From Linyphia triangularis (lineage: Eukaryota > Arthropoda > Arachnida > Araneae > Linyphiidae), in NCBI GenBank assembly GCA_963978545.1, contig OZ021721.1, forward strand, positions 36,257,348 to 36,321,347: a stretch of DNA of 64,000 nt, given 5' to 3'. Below, in pieces: positions 1 through 10,315 of the stretch. Each line of letters opens with the position of its first letter. The first letter of the stretch is position 1. The notes below the pieces were generated by a model, which saw nothing but the letters and a program-made list of their open reading frames with translations, ran no database searches and was not told the DNA's origin. Position numbers and translations under genes: made by a program.

Positions 1-380
1 CAAAACTGATTAAGAACGTTTTTAATATTGTTTTGATACTTTCATATCGGTTTACCTTGTGATTTTTTTAAATGGAACTTATGTTTTTTTTCCCTTCTTC
101 ACTTATTTAATAAATACAGACCATGAATTACGGTGTGTATTCCAACAGTAAGAGTGTTGTACAACATATATGACTTATTATTTGGATTTACCGTAAGAAG
201 AATATTGGGTGGGTATAGAATATTTCGTGTTATAAAACATTAATATTTAAGTTTCTTTTCTGTTTTTGTTTGAGTTATAAATGCGATTTTTCTTTTAAAA
301 TTATTAGAAAAGTCAATTTTTTTTTAAAGTGTACGCATGAGGTACAAGTTATTTTATATATGTTAAAATAGTTTATATAA
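1..380. other. AT-rich non-coding stretch
   Basis: I see no coding potential, RNA gene or clear repeat here. The sequence is AT-rich with T-runs. Confidence 0.6.
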
Positions 381-646
381 ACTTCAATTTTGTTTTTGTG
401 TATTTGTTTGTGGTGGGAAAATCTACGGAAGACCAATAAACCCATTTGCCGTCATCCAATAGACCTGAAACTTGACAGATAGACTTTGTCGAAGACAAGG
501 CATTCTATAAAATATTGGGAGATATCACTAAAAGTCTTCTTTTACACACGCTACTATATTGCCGCTTCGAAGGGATAATTAACCCACTTGCCTTCCTAGA
601 ATCGAGCTGAAAATTGGCAAATAGACTCGTTGTCGGACTGCTAGAA
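381..646. repeat. Unclassified dispersed repeat, copy 1
   Basis: This stretch aligns by eye with 27567-27815. Shared blocks include a start ACTTC(A/G)ATTTTGTGT-like, ATCTNCGGAAG, an ACTTG/ATTTG block followed by CGTCATCCAAT, and TGAAACTTGNCAGATA. Each copy also contains a second, diverged version of the CCACTTGCC..TC..GCTGAAA block about 120 bp downstream, so the unit has an internal tandem arrangement. I see no long open frame and no terminal inverted repeat. The class is unknown; it could be a non-autonomous element or the non-coding end of a larger transposon. Confidence 0.5.
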
Positions 647-2157
647 TTAGAATTTATAGAAGTTTAAAGTAATTTCTTAGACAATAATTATATTAGTTTC
701 ACAATAATTAAAATGTCAACAGCACTAAATTCCCAATAATATAGCTGACAAACTCTCCCACCTCCAACCCCCCCCCCCACCTGCTATGTTTTACGAGTGT
801 TTTTTTGCTAAGGTGTTTCAGTTTGAAATTTGGTTGCGTTCTGGGATTCTGATGTGCTAAGAATCTAATTAAAACACACATCGTGCCTGGGTTTAATTTC
901 TTGTACTTTGCTGAGCTATTTCTTGTACTATAGTGAAGATGCTATTAATTTTTTTAATAAAAAGATGGAAGAATTTGTATTACATACTTATACAATATTA
1001 TTCTTCGTAACTTTACAATATTTGCTTTCCTGAACAATTACTATTAATTGGAGTATTTGTTTGGTAAAATGATGGAAGAATTTTATGAATTATATAATAT
1101 TACACTTGATAAATTTACAACATTGGCATTCTCTATTTGTGAATACAACGATAAAAGTGTAAAAGTGCATAAAAATAATATTTCTATAAGTAAACCTTAC
1201 TAAATTACAAATCTTAGAAAGTTTTTTTTTTTAAATTATCAATAATTAAAACTGAAAAGAGTAGTTTATTTACAATTCGTTGGACATTGTTAAATTATAT
1301 CAAGAAAACTGAGTACAACTTCACAAGCTTTTTTAGCACACACGTGATCGGAAAAGTTATAATGATTGTCCCAGAGGAATACAATCAACCAACAATTTAA
1401 CACACAAGATAACTACGTCATACAATGTATCCTTTATCTAACTACGGCAGCGCCAAAGTGAGGAGAAACCTGTCAAATATGCTACCCTGCTCCCAAAAAG
1501 ATTCCTCTCATATGGTTTCACCCTCGTTGTATAATTGAAGTGGGAGTGCGCAGTCTAGTGTTTGTTATAAATCTATGCTTGTTGTAAAGGGACTCACCAA
1601 TTTCTATCGGGATCAGAAAATTAGAGTTTAAATTTATATAAATTTGCGTTGTTAATTCTGTAGGAAACTACAATTTTCTACTTAATTTAAATTTTATTCT
1701 AACTAACTTAAATATAAAACACACTTGCGAACACAAGTATAAAACAAATATTAAATCATGATATAAGTTCAGCAAAGGTGAAAACTGTAAAAGTTTAAAA
1801 ACATTCCCAAACTTTTGAGTGTGGATCATAATGACTTTTATCCCTCCCACTCCCGATCTCCCTTTTATGGGCACTTCGGTTTTCATTTTTCTCTCTGTCA
1901 GTAAGCTAATTCTTACTAGTATGTCAATTTTCAGAATTGTCATAACGCCAATCAGGATCGCAATAACAGTATGTGATAAAATATTCCGTGAGAGCTTACG
2001 ATTGCAATATATATTAAAGCTGGTCAAGACATTTAGTAAATTATATAACATTCGCAGAAATTACATTTCCAAGATTTCCGTTACCAAGTCTTTTTTTTTA
2101 ATTGTATAGCATAATTAATTTTAAGCACCAGATTTAATCTTTTCAAACTACCTCCTT
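647..2157. other. Non-coding stretch with chance open frames
   Basis: This stretch holds a C-run near 767-778 and AT-rich sequence. Two overlapping open frames on opposite strands (1668-2051 minus, 1819-2109 plus) are hydrophobic, low in complexity and match no family I know; I treat them as chance. The 1300-1600 part is somewhat richer in GC but shows no recognisable motif. Confidence 0.45.
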
Positions 2158-2370
2158 GCTCCTGGTGGCTGTATGGTTAGAGATCTGGCCTCGCATGACA
2201 AAATTGCCGGATTCGAATCCTGGATTAGGCATGGATGTTCGTTGTGGTTCGGAATCCATGTTAAGCTGTAGGTGATTATTCGTTGATTGTAGGTGTAGGT
2301 GATTATCCGGCCTGATTAACGGTTATTGTGCACAAATATAGGTCTTTGAGCATACAAACCAGCCACCCAC
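2158..2370 (+). mobile_element. tRNA-derived SINE, copy 1
   Basis: The head looks like a decayed tRNA gene: an A-box-like TGGCTGTATGG near 2166-2176 and a B-box-like GATTCGAATCC at 2210-2220 give an internal RNA polymerase III promoter. The body continues TTAGGCATGG, TTGTGGTTCGGAATCCATGTT, AAGCTGTAGGT and ends ATAGGTCTTTGAGC..TACAAACCA. The same body is seen in the copies at 2371 and 26098, which shows it is a repeat family and not a tRNA gene. No anticodon arm or acceptor stem folds properly. An internal duplication of the GTAGGTGATTAT segment makes this copy longer. Confidence 0.7.
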
Positions 2371-2540
2371 CTGACGCCTGTGTGGTTAGAACCCTGCACT
2401 TGCATATCAAAAGTGTGGGATTCGAATCCTGGTGTTAGGCATGGCTATTTGTTGTGGTTCTGTTAAGCAGTAGGTCCCAGAGTGACTAGCCGTTATTTTG
2501 CACAAAAACAGGTGGTTGAGCTTACAAACCACACAACCAA
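2371..2540 (+). mobile_element. tRNA-derived SINE, copy 2 (tandem with copy 1)
   Basis: A second head-to-tail SINE unit follows directly. It has the A-box-like GCCTGTGTGGTTAG near 2376-2390, the B-box-like GATTCGAATCC at 2419-2429, then GTTAGGCATGG, TTGTTGTGGTTCTG, AAGCAGTAGGTCCC, TAGCCGTTATTTTGCACAAA and TTGAGCTTACAAACCA. It lacks the extra internal duplication of copy 1. The adjacent placement suggests either a dimeric SINE or insertion of one copy into the tail of another. Confidence 0.7.
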
Positions 2541-4302
2541 ATTTCCTCCAATCACAGTAAAGTAAGAATAAAATTCAAATGATAGTAGCTTGTTAAAAAA
2601 AAAATCAAAAATCAAGGAAACTGAGTTACAGTATTAAGTGAACAGGGCTTACTACATTTTGGCTACTTTTAGATATTTACACTACACAATGTGGTCAGAG
2701 TTAATAGAATTTTGGGACATGCTTTTTACGAAAAGACCATATTGTATGTCTAGTATTGCAGTTAGGGAGCCCAGAAAGAGCAGGGTAAGAGCCCAAAGTC
2801 AAGTGTCTAGTTAAGATGAAGAATTAGATAAAGATGCTTGTATTGGTCACTACTTTCACGAGTTAATTGCTGGGGTTCACAGTATGCAGTCAGCACCTAT
2901 GCAAAATTGGTTGAGTAAAGGTAATTCGTGGAGGTAATTTTTAAATACCCATAAATATCAGTCCCATTGCACCACGTTGCTTTATGATTCCTGGGAAATC
3001 TCGTCATAGACACCCCTTCGACCTTTCACTGCAATTGTCGAAGCAGGATGGGGGGGGGGGGAGAGGTCAAACAATCAGCACTCTGGGTCTTTACCCTCTT
3101 AAGTGTGCAATGTTGTACACAAGACTTCACTACAAGTATAAAACAAATTTAGAATCTCACTCTCCTCCCTTTTTATTTTACGAACCTGTAGTTTTAAATT
3201 TTTGGTAGTCAGATTTTTGTCTTTTGTTTGTCCGATAATCCCGAATTTCATCATTCTAACACTATTTGAAGTTTATATGATAATGGATTACCACCCGTTC
3301 GAATTTCTCTATTTTCAGATTTTTTTTCTCTATTTATACTAGTATACTATATTTTAACATTTTATCACTTCCAGAAGTATCTTAGATGTTTGATGATGCA
3401 TGAGTTACTGAGCACATATCAAATTTAACCATTTTTTAACACGAATACCTTGAGATATAAGTGAGATAGACACACAGATTTCTTTCTCTAGACCATGGTC
3501 CTAACATTTAAAAGTGGAAGAATAGACCGCAATATGTTAGTTTAGCTTTCACTCGTTCCAAAGAGTTTTGTCTAGTACTATTTATACCATATTATATTGG
3601 AAAATTACATATTGTAAGATTTCACACAACGAGAATTGTATGAAATTGAGATTTTATACAGACAAATTACGCAGTATACATTTTTCTTAAAAGTAAGTTC
3701 AACTAGTCTTTCAAGTCAACCAGTACATTATCCAGGGGAGAGGGGTGAGTGGTTGATACGACTGCAGTCACCCGTTTAAAAACGAGAAAAAACTACGCCA
3801 AATTTCTAATGTTGGAGTTATTTGTAAATAATTAATAATATCTTCATTTAGCAGACTTTCCAAGTCATATTTTTTTCAAAGTAACTATTTAACTCTAACA
3901 ACGAGAAACACACACATACTCTTGACGTATTAGGGAAAACTAATGAATGGCCACCGTCCACAGTAAGGTGTTCACCCCTACCAAATGTATTTCGAAAACT
4001 CATTTTTAACGACATGAAAAAGGGGGCTGTATAATTGTTGCTTTACTGAAGCCTCCCTTTATTAAATTTATAAAATGCCTGAGTGAAAACATCTTGTGAC
4101 AGTGAAGTCTTATCTTATACGTACAATATTTCATAATACATGCGAGAAAAAAAATTAGACTTGATTAATGTCATTGACAAGGTTAATAGTAAAAATCTAT
4201 GTTAAGCAAAACGAGAGTGAACGCTGAAAGTAAATTTGGTCGTTTTATGAAAAAATAAAAATATATCGTCCTAGCTTTCAGTGTTGATGTTGATAAGAGT
4301 AT
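2541..4302. other. Non-coding stretch
   Basis: I see no gene. A G-run lies at about 3050-3061. Part of this interval may belong to the hAT element whose 3' half follows, but I could not find its left terminus. Confidence 0.4.
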
Positions 4303-4823
4303 CCCCAGTATTTGTGGAATACAACGTCACAGGAAAAATATTCCTCAACAAACAGTTGAAGAACATTACAGACGAATTGACTTCATTCCGTACTTATATG
4401 ACATTCTTTCATCTTTAGAAAATGATTTTTATCCCATGAAGAAACTTTACAGGCATTCAGAAAACTGATACCAATAAACACAGGCAGTTCAGAATTTTCT
4501 GCCATATAAAATCTGGTAAAATTTTATAAATGCGATTTGCCTGGTTATCATGACATCATCGAAGCAGAATGGGAAATGTGAAAGACAGGAATCGGAAATC
4601 TGTAGACGTATTTCGAAATATACGTCAACTATTAAAAATTTTGTGCTTTCTACTACTTTCAATTGAAACTGCTGAAAGAAACTTTTTCATTGAACGACCA
4701 TTAAAATCATTTTTAAGAAATTCTATGACTGAAACAAGGTTGAATGGATTGCTACTTATATCCATTCCCAGAGACATAAAAATATCTGATGGCAAGGTTC
4801 TGAATAAAGTTAAAAAAGGTTAG
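4303..4823 (+). pseudogene. hAT-family transposase, C-terminal remnant
   Basis: Two consecutive reading-frame segments match the C-terminal half of hAT transposases of the ZMYM1/THAP-repressor-like type. The first (about 4303-4470) reads PSICGIQRHRKNIPQ, then EEHYRRIDFIPYLYDIL, the usual block before the dimerisation domain. The second (open from 4569 to 4823, 84 codons) holds the hAT dimerisation domain: LLKIL, an ERNFF block where the family usually has ERSFS, LRNSM and RLNGL..ISIPRDI. The segments are in different frames, and no N-terminal BED finger or catalytic core is recognisable upstream, so this is a broken 3' remnant. The element's right terminus appears at 5070. Confidence 0.7.
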
Positions 4824-5017
4824 AAAGTTGAATTTAATATTGTAAACAAGTAATCAGTAAGTTGAGTATCTCTTAAAAATAACGTAACTCTTTGCTTAAT
4901 TTGTTCTTCAGTTATTAATAAAAAATTTAGATTCATTAAAATAAATGTGCGTTCATTTAAAAAATAGTTTTGCTATTTCACTTTCATCAAATATTAAAAT
5001 ATAAAAAATAGCAAGGT

Positions 5018-5070
5018 TGTCTCAACCCCCCCCCCTTCCCCTTCAAAAGGTGTGTCTGGATACACCACTG
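5018..5070 (+). repeat. Probable right terminus of the hAT element
   Basis: Read on the minus strand from 5070, this begins CAGTGGTGTATCCAGAC and runs into a G-run (C-run on the plus strand at about 5026-5035). CAGTGGCGTA-type ends followed by G-tracts are typical of many hAT elements. It lies 250 bp after the transposase remnant. The following 8 bases, AAATCAAG, would be the target duplication. The same 8 bases occur near 2608, but not beside a matching left end, so I do not claim a pair. Confidence 0.5.
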
Positions 5071-5422
5071 AAATCAAGAAACGTGGTTACCATGCTTGAA
5101 AATGGAAGATTATAATTTACGAGCTCAAGCTACCTGATTCTGAGTTATAGTTCTTGCTAAATATTGAAATTTGCTTTTTCAGCTGGCCAATCTAGCATAA
5201 TTCAGAATACTTGCAATAACAACATCTATTGTTATATTAACAGGATAAAATTCCTCCAAAGGCGATCAAGTGTGCTGTTCAATTAAAAAAACAAAACAAA
5301 ACAGGTTACTTAAGAGCTTAAGGTAGCTTGTTTCTACAAAATTGATTTTTTTTATTAAGTAGACATTTAAGTTTCAACAGCGTATGTTTTTTAATTGGGA
5401 ATAAAGGAGATTCGTGTTCTTA
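5071..5422. other. Non-coding flank left of the Gypsy element
   Basis: AT-rich sequence with no gene or repeat that I recognise. Confidence 0.5.
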
Positions 5423-5455
5423 ATATACTGGTTAAAAGAGCCAAGTTTCAATTAA
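5423..5455. repeat. Left copy of a 33-bp flank duplication
   Basis: These 33 bases match 12206-12238, directly right of the right LTR, with one mismatch (C versus A). A Ty3/Gypsy integration normally duplicates 4-6 bp, so this is far too long for a simple target-site duplication. Confidence 0.8.
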
Positions 5456-5472
5456 CTGGCTCTTTTATCCAG
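5428..5472. repeat. Imperfect hairpin at the damaged LTR edge
   Basis: The arms 5428-5443 and 5457-5472 are reverse complements with one mismatch in 16, separated by 13 bases. The right arm is found only here and not at the right flank, so it looks like filler DNA copied back from the left arm. It sits next to the point where the left LTR loses its terminal bases. Confidence 0.75.
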
Positions 5473-5476
5473 GCAA

Positions 5477-5926
5477 TCCACTGAGGCAATGATGGCACAG
5501 TTTTCAAGGTTTAAAAATATTTATTCTCTCTTCAGAAAACTCACAAAATTTATTCACAGGCAACAGTTTAATTACTCTCAAGCTTCAACACAAGCTTCAA
5601 CGAAAATAACTTCGAATTCAGCGATTATACAAGCTCACTCCAATAGGTAAACAAAGCGATCAGCTTTCAACGGAGTCCGAAGTCAATCTGAAAACTTTCC
5701 CGATCTCTCGGTCTTTAAATACTAGCGCGAGAGAATAATCGAGAAATTTCCGGCCAATTTGTCGGAAAAGAAACATCTCGAAACTTCTCGATTGCTTTAG
5801 GTGTTGCCACCTTTTTCTAACCTGTATAATCGCTATTAATAAATAAAATAAGATAAAAATAAATTACAATAGAATTTTAAAATAATACGTCACTATTTAC
5901 AATATATACAGACAATTTGTGCAACA
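5477..5926 (-). repeat. 3' LTR of the Gypsy element (end-truncated)
   Basis: This is a 450-bp copy of the 463-bp right LTR with five mismatches. In element orientation it begins TGTTGCACAA (5926 leftward) but lacks the last 13 bases that should end in ..ATAACA; unrelated filler replaces them at 5456-5476. Inside, on the minus strand, are a TATA-like GTATTTAAAG around 5713-5722 and an AATAAA signal near 5519-5524, fitting U3-R-U5 order. Confidence 0.9.
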
Positions 5927-5939
5927 TTTCCCCCTTCTT
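5927..5939 (-). other. Polypurine tract of the Gypsy element
   Basis: On the minus strand these 13 bases are all purines (AAGAAGGGGGAAA) and abut the first base of the 3' LTR. That is the position and composition of a plus-strand priming site for reverse transcription. Confidence 0.85.
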
Positions 5940-5986
5940 AAAGACTGCACGTCCCGGGCAGTGAAGTCCTTAAGAAGACAGGCCAT

Positions 5987-6325
5987 TCAATCACTTCTAC
6001 CATAATATGGGGCTAGTCTATTGTAGTGTACAACTCTAGGTTTACAGGAGGGTGTCCGTTGAATCCTTACCACGACGTCGTTGATCTTCTTAAGGACCAC
6101 ATACGGCCCTTCCCAGTTCGTCTGGAGCTTAGGGGAGAGTCCTTTCCGACGTTTAGGATTCCATAACCACACCTTGTCACCTTCCTGGAATGAACGTTCC
6201 GTGGCCTTGGCATCGTAGCGGACCTTCATGCGCTCTGTCATGATGTTGATTCTTTCTCTGGCGAACCGATGTACGGCTTCCAAACGTGCCTGAAGATCAT
6301 CTAGATACTGGACAGGCGAGGAAGG
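5987..6325 (-). pseudogene. pol: Integrase C-terminal domain (frameshifted part of pol)
   Basis: This is the end of the Gypsy Pol protein, reading in a different frame from the main pol frame. It contains the basic WLWNPKRRKG block and the WEGPYVV motif of the GPY/F-type integrase tail, which binds DNA and contributes to target choice, and ends PYYGRSD just before the polypurine tract. The open frame that begins at a methionine covers 6283-5987, but coding similarity continues upstream to about 6325. The break from the main frame fits loss of one base, most simply within the four-base homopolymer around 6324-6327 (GGGG on plus). No env follows. Confidence 0.85.
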
Positions 6326-8937
6326 GGTCGTCCAAAGAGGAGGTCGCAGGGTAGTCTAACGTCTCTTCCGAAAATCATTTGAGATGGTGTATATCCGGTG
6401 GTCTCGTGAGTAGCACTTCTGTAGGCCAAAAGGAACAGTGGAAGTTTCTGATCCCAATCTTGCTGGTTCTTGGAAACAAACAAGGAGAGATGATTCAGAA
6501 TCGTTCTATTAAATCGTTCAACCATTCCATCGGATTGTGGGTGCAGGGGAGTTGTACGAGTCTTTTCCATGTCGAGCAAGTCACACAGCCCAGTGAAGAC
6601 GGCAGAGTTGAAGTTCGTCCCCTGATCGGAATGTATCAGCAGGGGTACGCCAAATCGGGAGATCCAATTTTGTACGAGGACTTCTGCTACGGTTGTGGCT
6701 TCCTGGTCCGGAATCGCGTATGCTTCTGGCCACTTGCTAAAGCAGTCCATGACAACTAGGATGTATTTGTTGCCATTAGTTGTGTGAGGTAGGGGGCCTA
6801 AAACGTCCAATGCAATTCTTTCGAATGGTGCTCCCACGTTGTAACGTTGCAACTTTCCACGAGTTCGTGTCTTCGGTCCCTTCCGCGAATTGCATGCATC
6901 ACAGGACTTGCACCACTTCTCCACGTCGGACTTTGCTTTGTCCCAGAAGAATCTTTCCCTGACTTTCTGAAGAGTTTTCGTGATACCAAAATGTCCTCCA
7001 GTAGAACTGCTGTGAAGTTCTTCTAGAAAGTTGGTAACTCTAGAACTTGGAAGTATTAATTGCCACCGGAAGCTTTTGCCATCATCGGACTCCCATCGAC
7101 GGTAGAGTACTCCATTTTTCAAGTGCAAAGAGTCCCACATAGCCAAATATCTCTTCATTGTTGGACTATAGGGTGCAATTTCCTGCCAACTGGGTTTTCC
7201 GGTAGCTGCTTCCATGAATTCAATTAGAGGTTTCAAGTCCTGATCTTCAATCTGACTCTTTCGAACATTCTGGTCACTCCAAGGATCCACGTCTGAAGTA
7301 GTTGACTTGGAAGTTATTTTACGAACGGCAGATGCGGTCGTCCCAAACTTAGACTCCGCATTGGAACAAAATCGGCAATTCTCCGGACATGGTCTTCTAG
7401 AAAGAGCATCTGCATTCCCATGGAACGTTCCTTTTCTGTGATGGATATCCATGTCGTATTCCTGCAGGCGCTGAATCCACCTTGCTATTTGTCCCTCTGT
7501 ATTCTTGAAATTTAGCAACCAAGTCAGAGACGCATGATCAGTTCTTAAAAGGAATTTTCGGCCGTACAAGTAATGATGAAAGTGCTCCACGGCCTTTACT
7601 ATTGCCAGTAACTCCTTTCTTGTGACGCAGTAGTTCCGCTCGGATCTTGACAGGCTCTTACTAAAATAAGCGATGACTACTTTCTCCTGTCCTTCAATTT
7701 CCTGGGAAAGAACGGCGCCCAGTCCCTCATTGCTGGCATCTGTATCCAGAATAAAGTCCTTGTTAACATCGGGAAAGGCCAAAACAGGCGCGGATGTTAA
7801 AGCTGTCTTCAGTTGATTGAAGGATTCGTCGCAGTCGGCAGTCCACAGGAACTTCTGTTTGCTCTCTGTCAGTCGATGCAGGGGTCTGGCGATCTTGGAG
7901 AAACCTTTCACGAATCTACGGTAATACGTGCACAGGCCTAGGAAGCTTCGCAATTGATGAACGTCTTGCGGTCGAGACCAAATTTGCACAGCATGGATCT
8001 TGGCTGGATCTGTGCTCACTCCATCGGATGAGATGATGTGTCCGAGATAACTGACTTTCCGCCTAAAGAGCTTACATTTTGATGGGCTAAGTTTCAAGTG
8101 GGCTTCCCTAAGCTTCAAGAACACGTTCTTTACGTTTTGCAAGTGTTGATCAAAACTCCGCCCGGTGATAATGATATCGTCCAAATATACCAGACAGGTC
8201 TCGTAGGAAAGTCCTCTAAGCACAGTCTCCATTAGTCGCTCGAACGTAGCCGGTGCATTACACAAGCCAAACGGCATAACTTGAAACTGCCATAATCCTT
8301 GTCCGGTAGTGAAGGCTGTCTTCTCACGATCATCGGGATGTATCTCCACTTGCCAGTATCCACTCTTCAAATCCAACGTTGAAAACCACTGGTTCCCCGA
8401 TAGAGTGTCCAAAGTGTCATCAATTCTTGGCAGAGGGTAGCTGTCCTTTTTCGTAATTTCATTCAGCTTCCGGTAATCCACACAAAATCTAGTGGAACCA
8501 TCCTTCTTTCGAACGAGTACGATTGGAGAGGCCCATGGACTTGAGGAGGGTTCAATAACTCTATTATCTTCCATTTCTTGTAACAATCTCCCGACCTCCT
8601 CTTGTTTTGCAAATGGAAGTCTTCGAGGATGTTGTTTAATCGGTAAGTGGGTCCCTGTGTCAATTCGATGTTGTGTAAGCTTCGTTCTTCCTACATCTTT
8701 CAATGACATGGAGAAAACGTCCTGAAATTCTTTTATAAAATTTCCGACAATCTTCTCTTGACTTCTTTCCAACCGAGCATCCTCGAGGAGCTGGTCCACT
8801 AAATCCGCGGAGGGTGCTGTCGAAAACTCTTTCGATCCCCGTTCGATGCTTGTAACAGGTGTGCAGGTGGTAATTTCTTCTCCTTTCTTGATAACTTTGG
8901 TAGCATCACCGATGTTAGCCATTCTCACATGCACCAC
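6301..8937 (-). pseudogene. pol: Pol: reverse transcriptase, RNase H and integrase
   Basis: An 878-codon open frame encodes most of the Ty3/Gypsy polymerase. Reverse transcriptase spans about residues 90-310, with D189 in LDLKSGYW and the catalytic YLDD at 251-254. RNase H spans about 380-515 (LDTDAS at 397-402, E442 in TRKEL, RTDHAS at 465-470, NADALS at 508-513). Integrase has an HHCC-like finger (H642, H649, C676/C679/C682) and a DD35E core with D711, D771 and E807. The frame stops early after FGRPLP; the integrase tail continues in another frame from about 6325. Its upstream end is likewise frameshifted from the protease, so both joins are broken. No core catalytic residue is missing in this segment. 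Confidence 0.93.
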
Positions 8938-9591
8938 CTCCTGCGAGAGATGAGATCCACAAGCGTCGCTCCTACTAGGACTCCTTTCGGGACGCTATTC
9001 GATGATGGGAAGTCCGTTACTCCAAATCGGAAGGCCTTCGGGAGCTCTGCTGAACCCTTTACAACCAAATCTGTCATGGAGGGGATGGGGATGTCTTCAA
9101 GAGCTACTATTCGATATGCACACGGCTCTTCCGAGTCCAAACCGAACAATGGAATTTCTTCTTTCCCGGTTTGAAGCTCACCTTTCTCGAAATTCAAAGT
9201 GATACCATTTTTCTTTAGAAAGTCCAGCCCGAGAATACATGGGTCCACGATTTCAGCAACATAAACGGTGTGAGTATAGGTGTTAAATCCAAACGAGATG
9301 TTGACTTTCAATTTCCCATGTACAGAAATTTTGTCACCAGTCACAGTCTGTAGCGAAACTGAAGGCGCCGTGTAAAGAGGTTGACTGTCCAGGCGCCGGG
9401 CTACATCCGTCCATAAGATGGTTACATTTGCCTCTGAGTCAACTATTAGACGACAGGGAGTTCCATTGATCTTGCCCTCCACGAATAACCCATGGTTTCC
9501 TCCTTGAAGGGATGAGATGTGATAGAGGCTGAGTGGGGCACCACCTGCTCTACACGGAGACCTCCACCTCGCGAAATAGCCGCTCTTTAGT
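8925..9591 (-). pseudogene. pro: Gypsy aspartic protease segment of pol
   Basis: This is a retropepsin-like domain of about 100 residues at the start of Pol. It should cut the Gag-Pol polyprotein. The active-site block reads LIVDSEANVTIL, where the family has D-S/T-G-A: the glycine codon is changed to GAG. The flap-like and C-terminal CILGLDFLKKNGI motif is intact. The frame is open upstream without a stop to the TTAA at 9592, where the inserted element begins, and has no natural ATG near its start; this fits expression by frameshifting from gag. At 8925 it ends out of frame with reverse transcriptase, explained by one missing base or two extra bases near 8940-8965. Confidence 0.88.
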
Positions 9592-10315
9592 TTAAGGGGA
9601 CTGTTAAGGCAAAAATTTCAAAATTTTATATTTTTATATTTTAGTGGAAATATATAGCCTGCAATTCTAGCTTTCAGTACATACCTTACTTTTGCTAATC
9701 CGAGAGGAATTAAGAATATTATTTGAGTTTTTGTAAGCGCGCATATCAGAAATCGTATGTATTTCAATTTCTTAAATTGCATTTTTCTCTTCATGCGTAT
9801 TTTAAGATTTTTAGGGTATTCGATTTGTTCCTTGCGATTCAAAAGTTGATGCATTGTTTTGAAATTTGGAGATATTGTTTACTATACTATTTTGAACACA
9901 ATTGTGCATGGATTTTGGAATCTGGTATTTTTTTATTGTTTTACAGCAATTTTTGTAATGATTCTATTTAAAAAGTTTAAATTTTTTGCCATAGTACCAA
10001 AGTTTTGCTTTTAAATAATTAACCAATGAGTCAAATTCAAAATCCATGCACAATTATGTCAATATATATTCAATTAGCTTGTACAAAAAAATTAAGACAG
10101 ATTGCAAAAAATTTTAATCACAAGGAGCTTTTTTAAAATTACGGAAAAAAAGCTAAATTTTTCAATAAAAATTTAATTTCTTGAAAAAAAATCAACACAA
10201 TTTTTTTAAATTTTAGGTTGTGTTTCATATAATTGCTATTGAACTGCACAAAAAATTTCATGAACTTTAAGCAAAAATTGAAGAATTTTTATTTTTGACT
10301 TAACAGTCCCCTTAA
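9592..10315. mobile_element. 716-bp TTAA-flanked non-autonomous DNA transposon
   Basis: The body (9596-10311) is flanked by TTAA on both sides (9592-9595, 10312-10315). Its ends are inverted repeats starting GGGGACTGTTAAG, matching over about 21 bp with one mismatch. A further inverted pair lies inside (about 9896-9925 with 10033-10062, around GCATGGATTTTG), so much of it folds back. It has no transposase-like frame. TTAA targets are used by piggyBac and Kolobok elements; I cannot separate these from the termini alone. A TA target with termini beginning AGGGGACTG is also formally possible. It interrupts the Gypsy element at the gag/pro junction and is therefore younger than that insertion. 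Confidence 0.85.

Noticed and set aside
1668..2109. Overlapping frames of 127 and 96 codons
   Set aside because: Low-complexity hydrophobic products on opposite strands, no family resemblance, no splice or poly(A) context.
2166..2230. A tRNA gene (A box and GATTCGAATCC B box)
   Set aside because: No acceptor stem or anticodon arm folds, and the same sequence with the same downstream body recurs at 2371 and 26098, so it is a SINE head.
2608..5078. A full hAT element bounded by AAATCAAG duplications
   Set aside because: The 8-base word occurs near 2608, but no CAGTGG-type left terminus follows it, and an 8-base AT-rich word can recur by chance.
5927..6000. An envelope gene after integrase, which would make the element an errantivirus-like one
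   Set aside because: The polypurine tract and LTR follow the integrase stop within about 50 bp; there is no room for env.
6379..6759. Plus-strand open frames inside the Gypsy element (also 8492-9202 and 10379-11929)
   Set aside because: They are antisense shadows of the well-supported minus-strand gag-pol.
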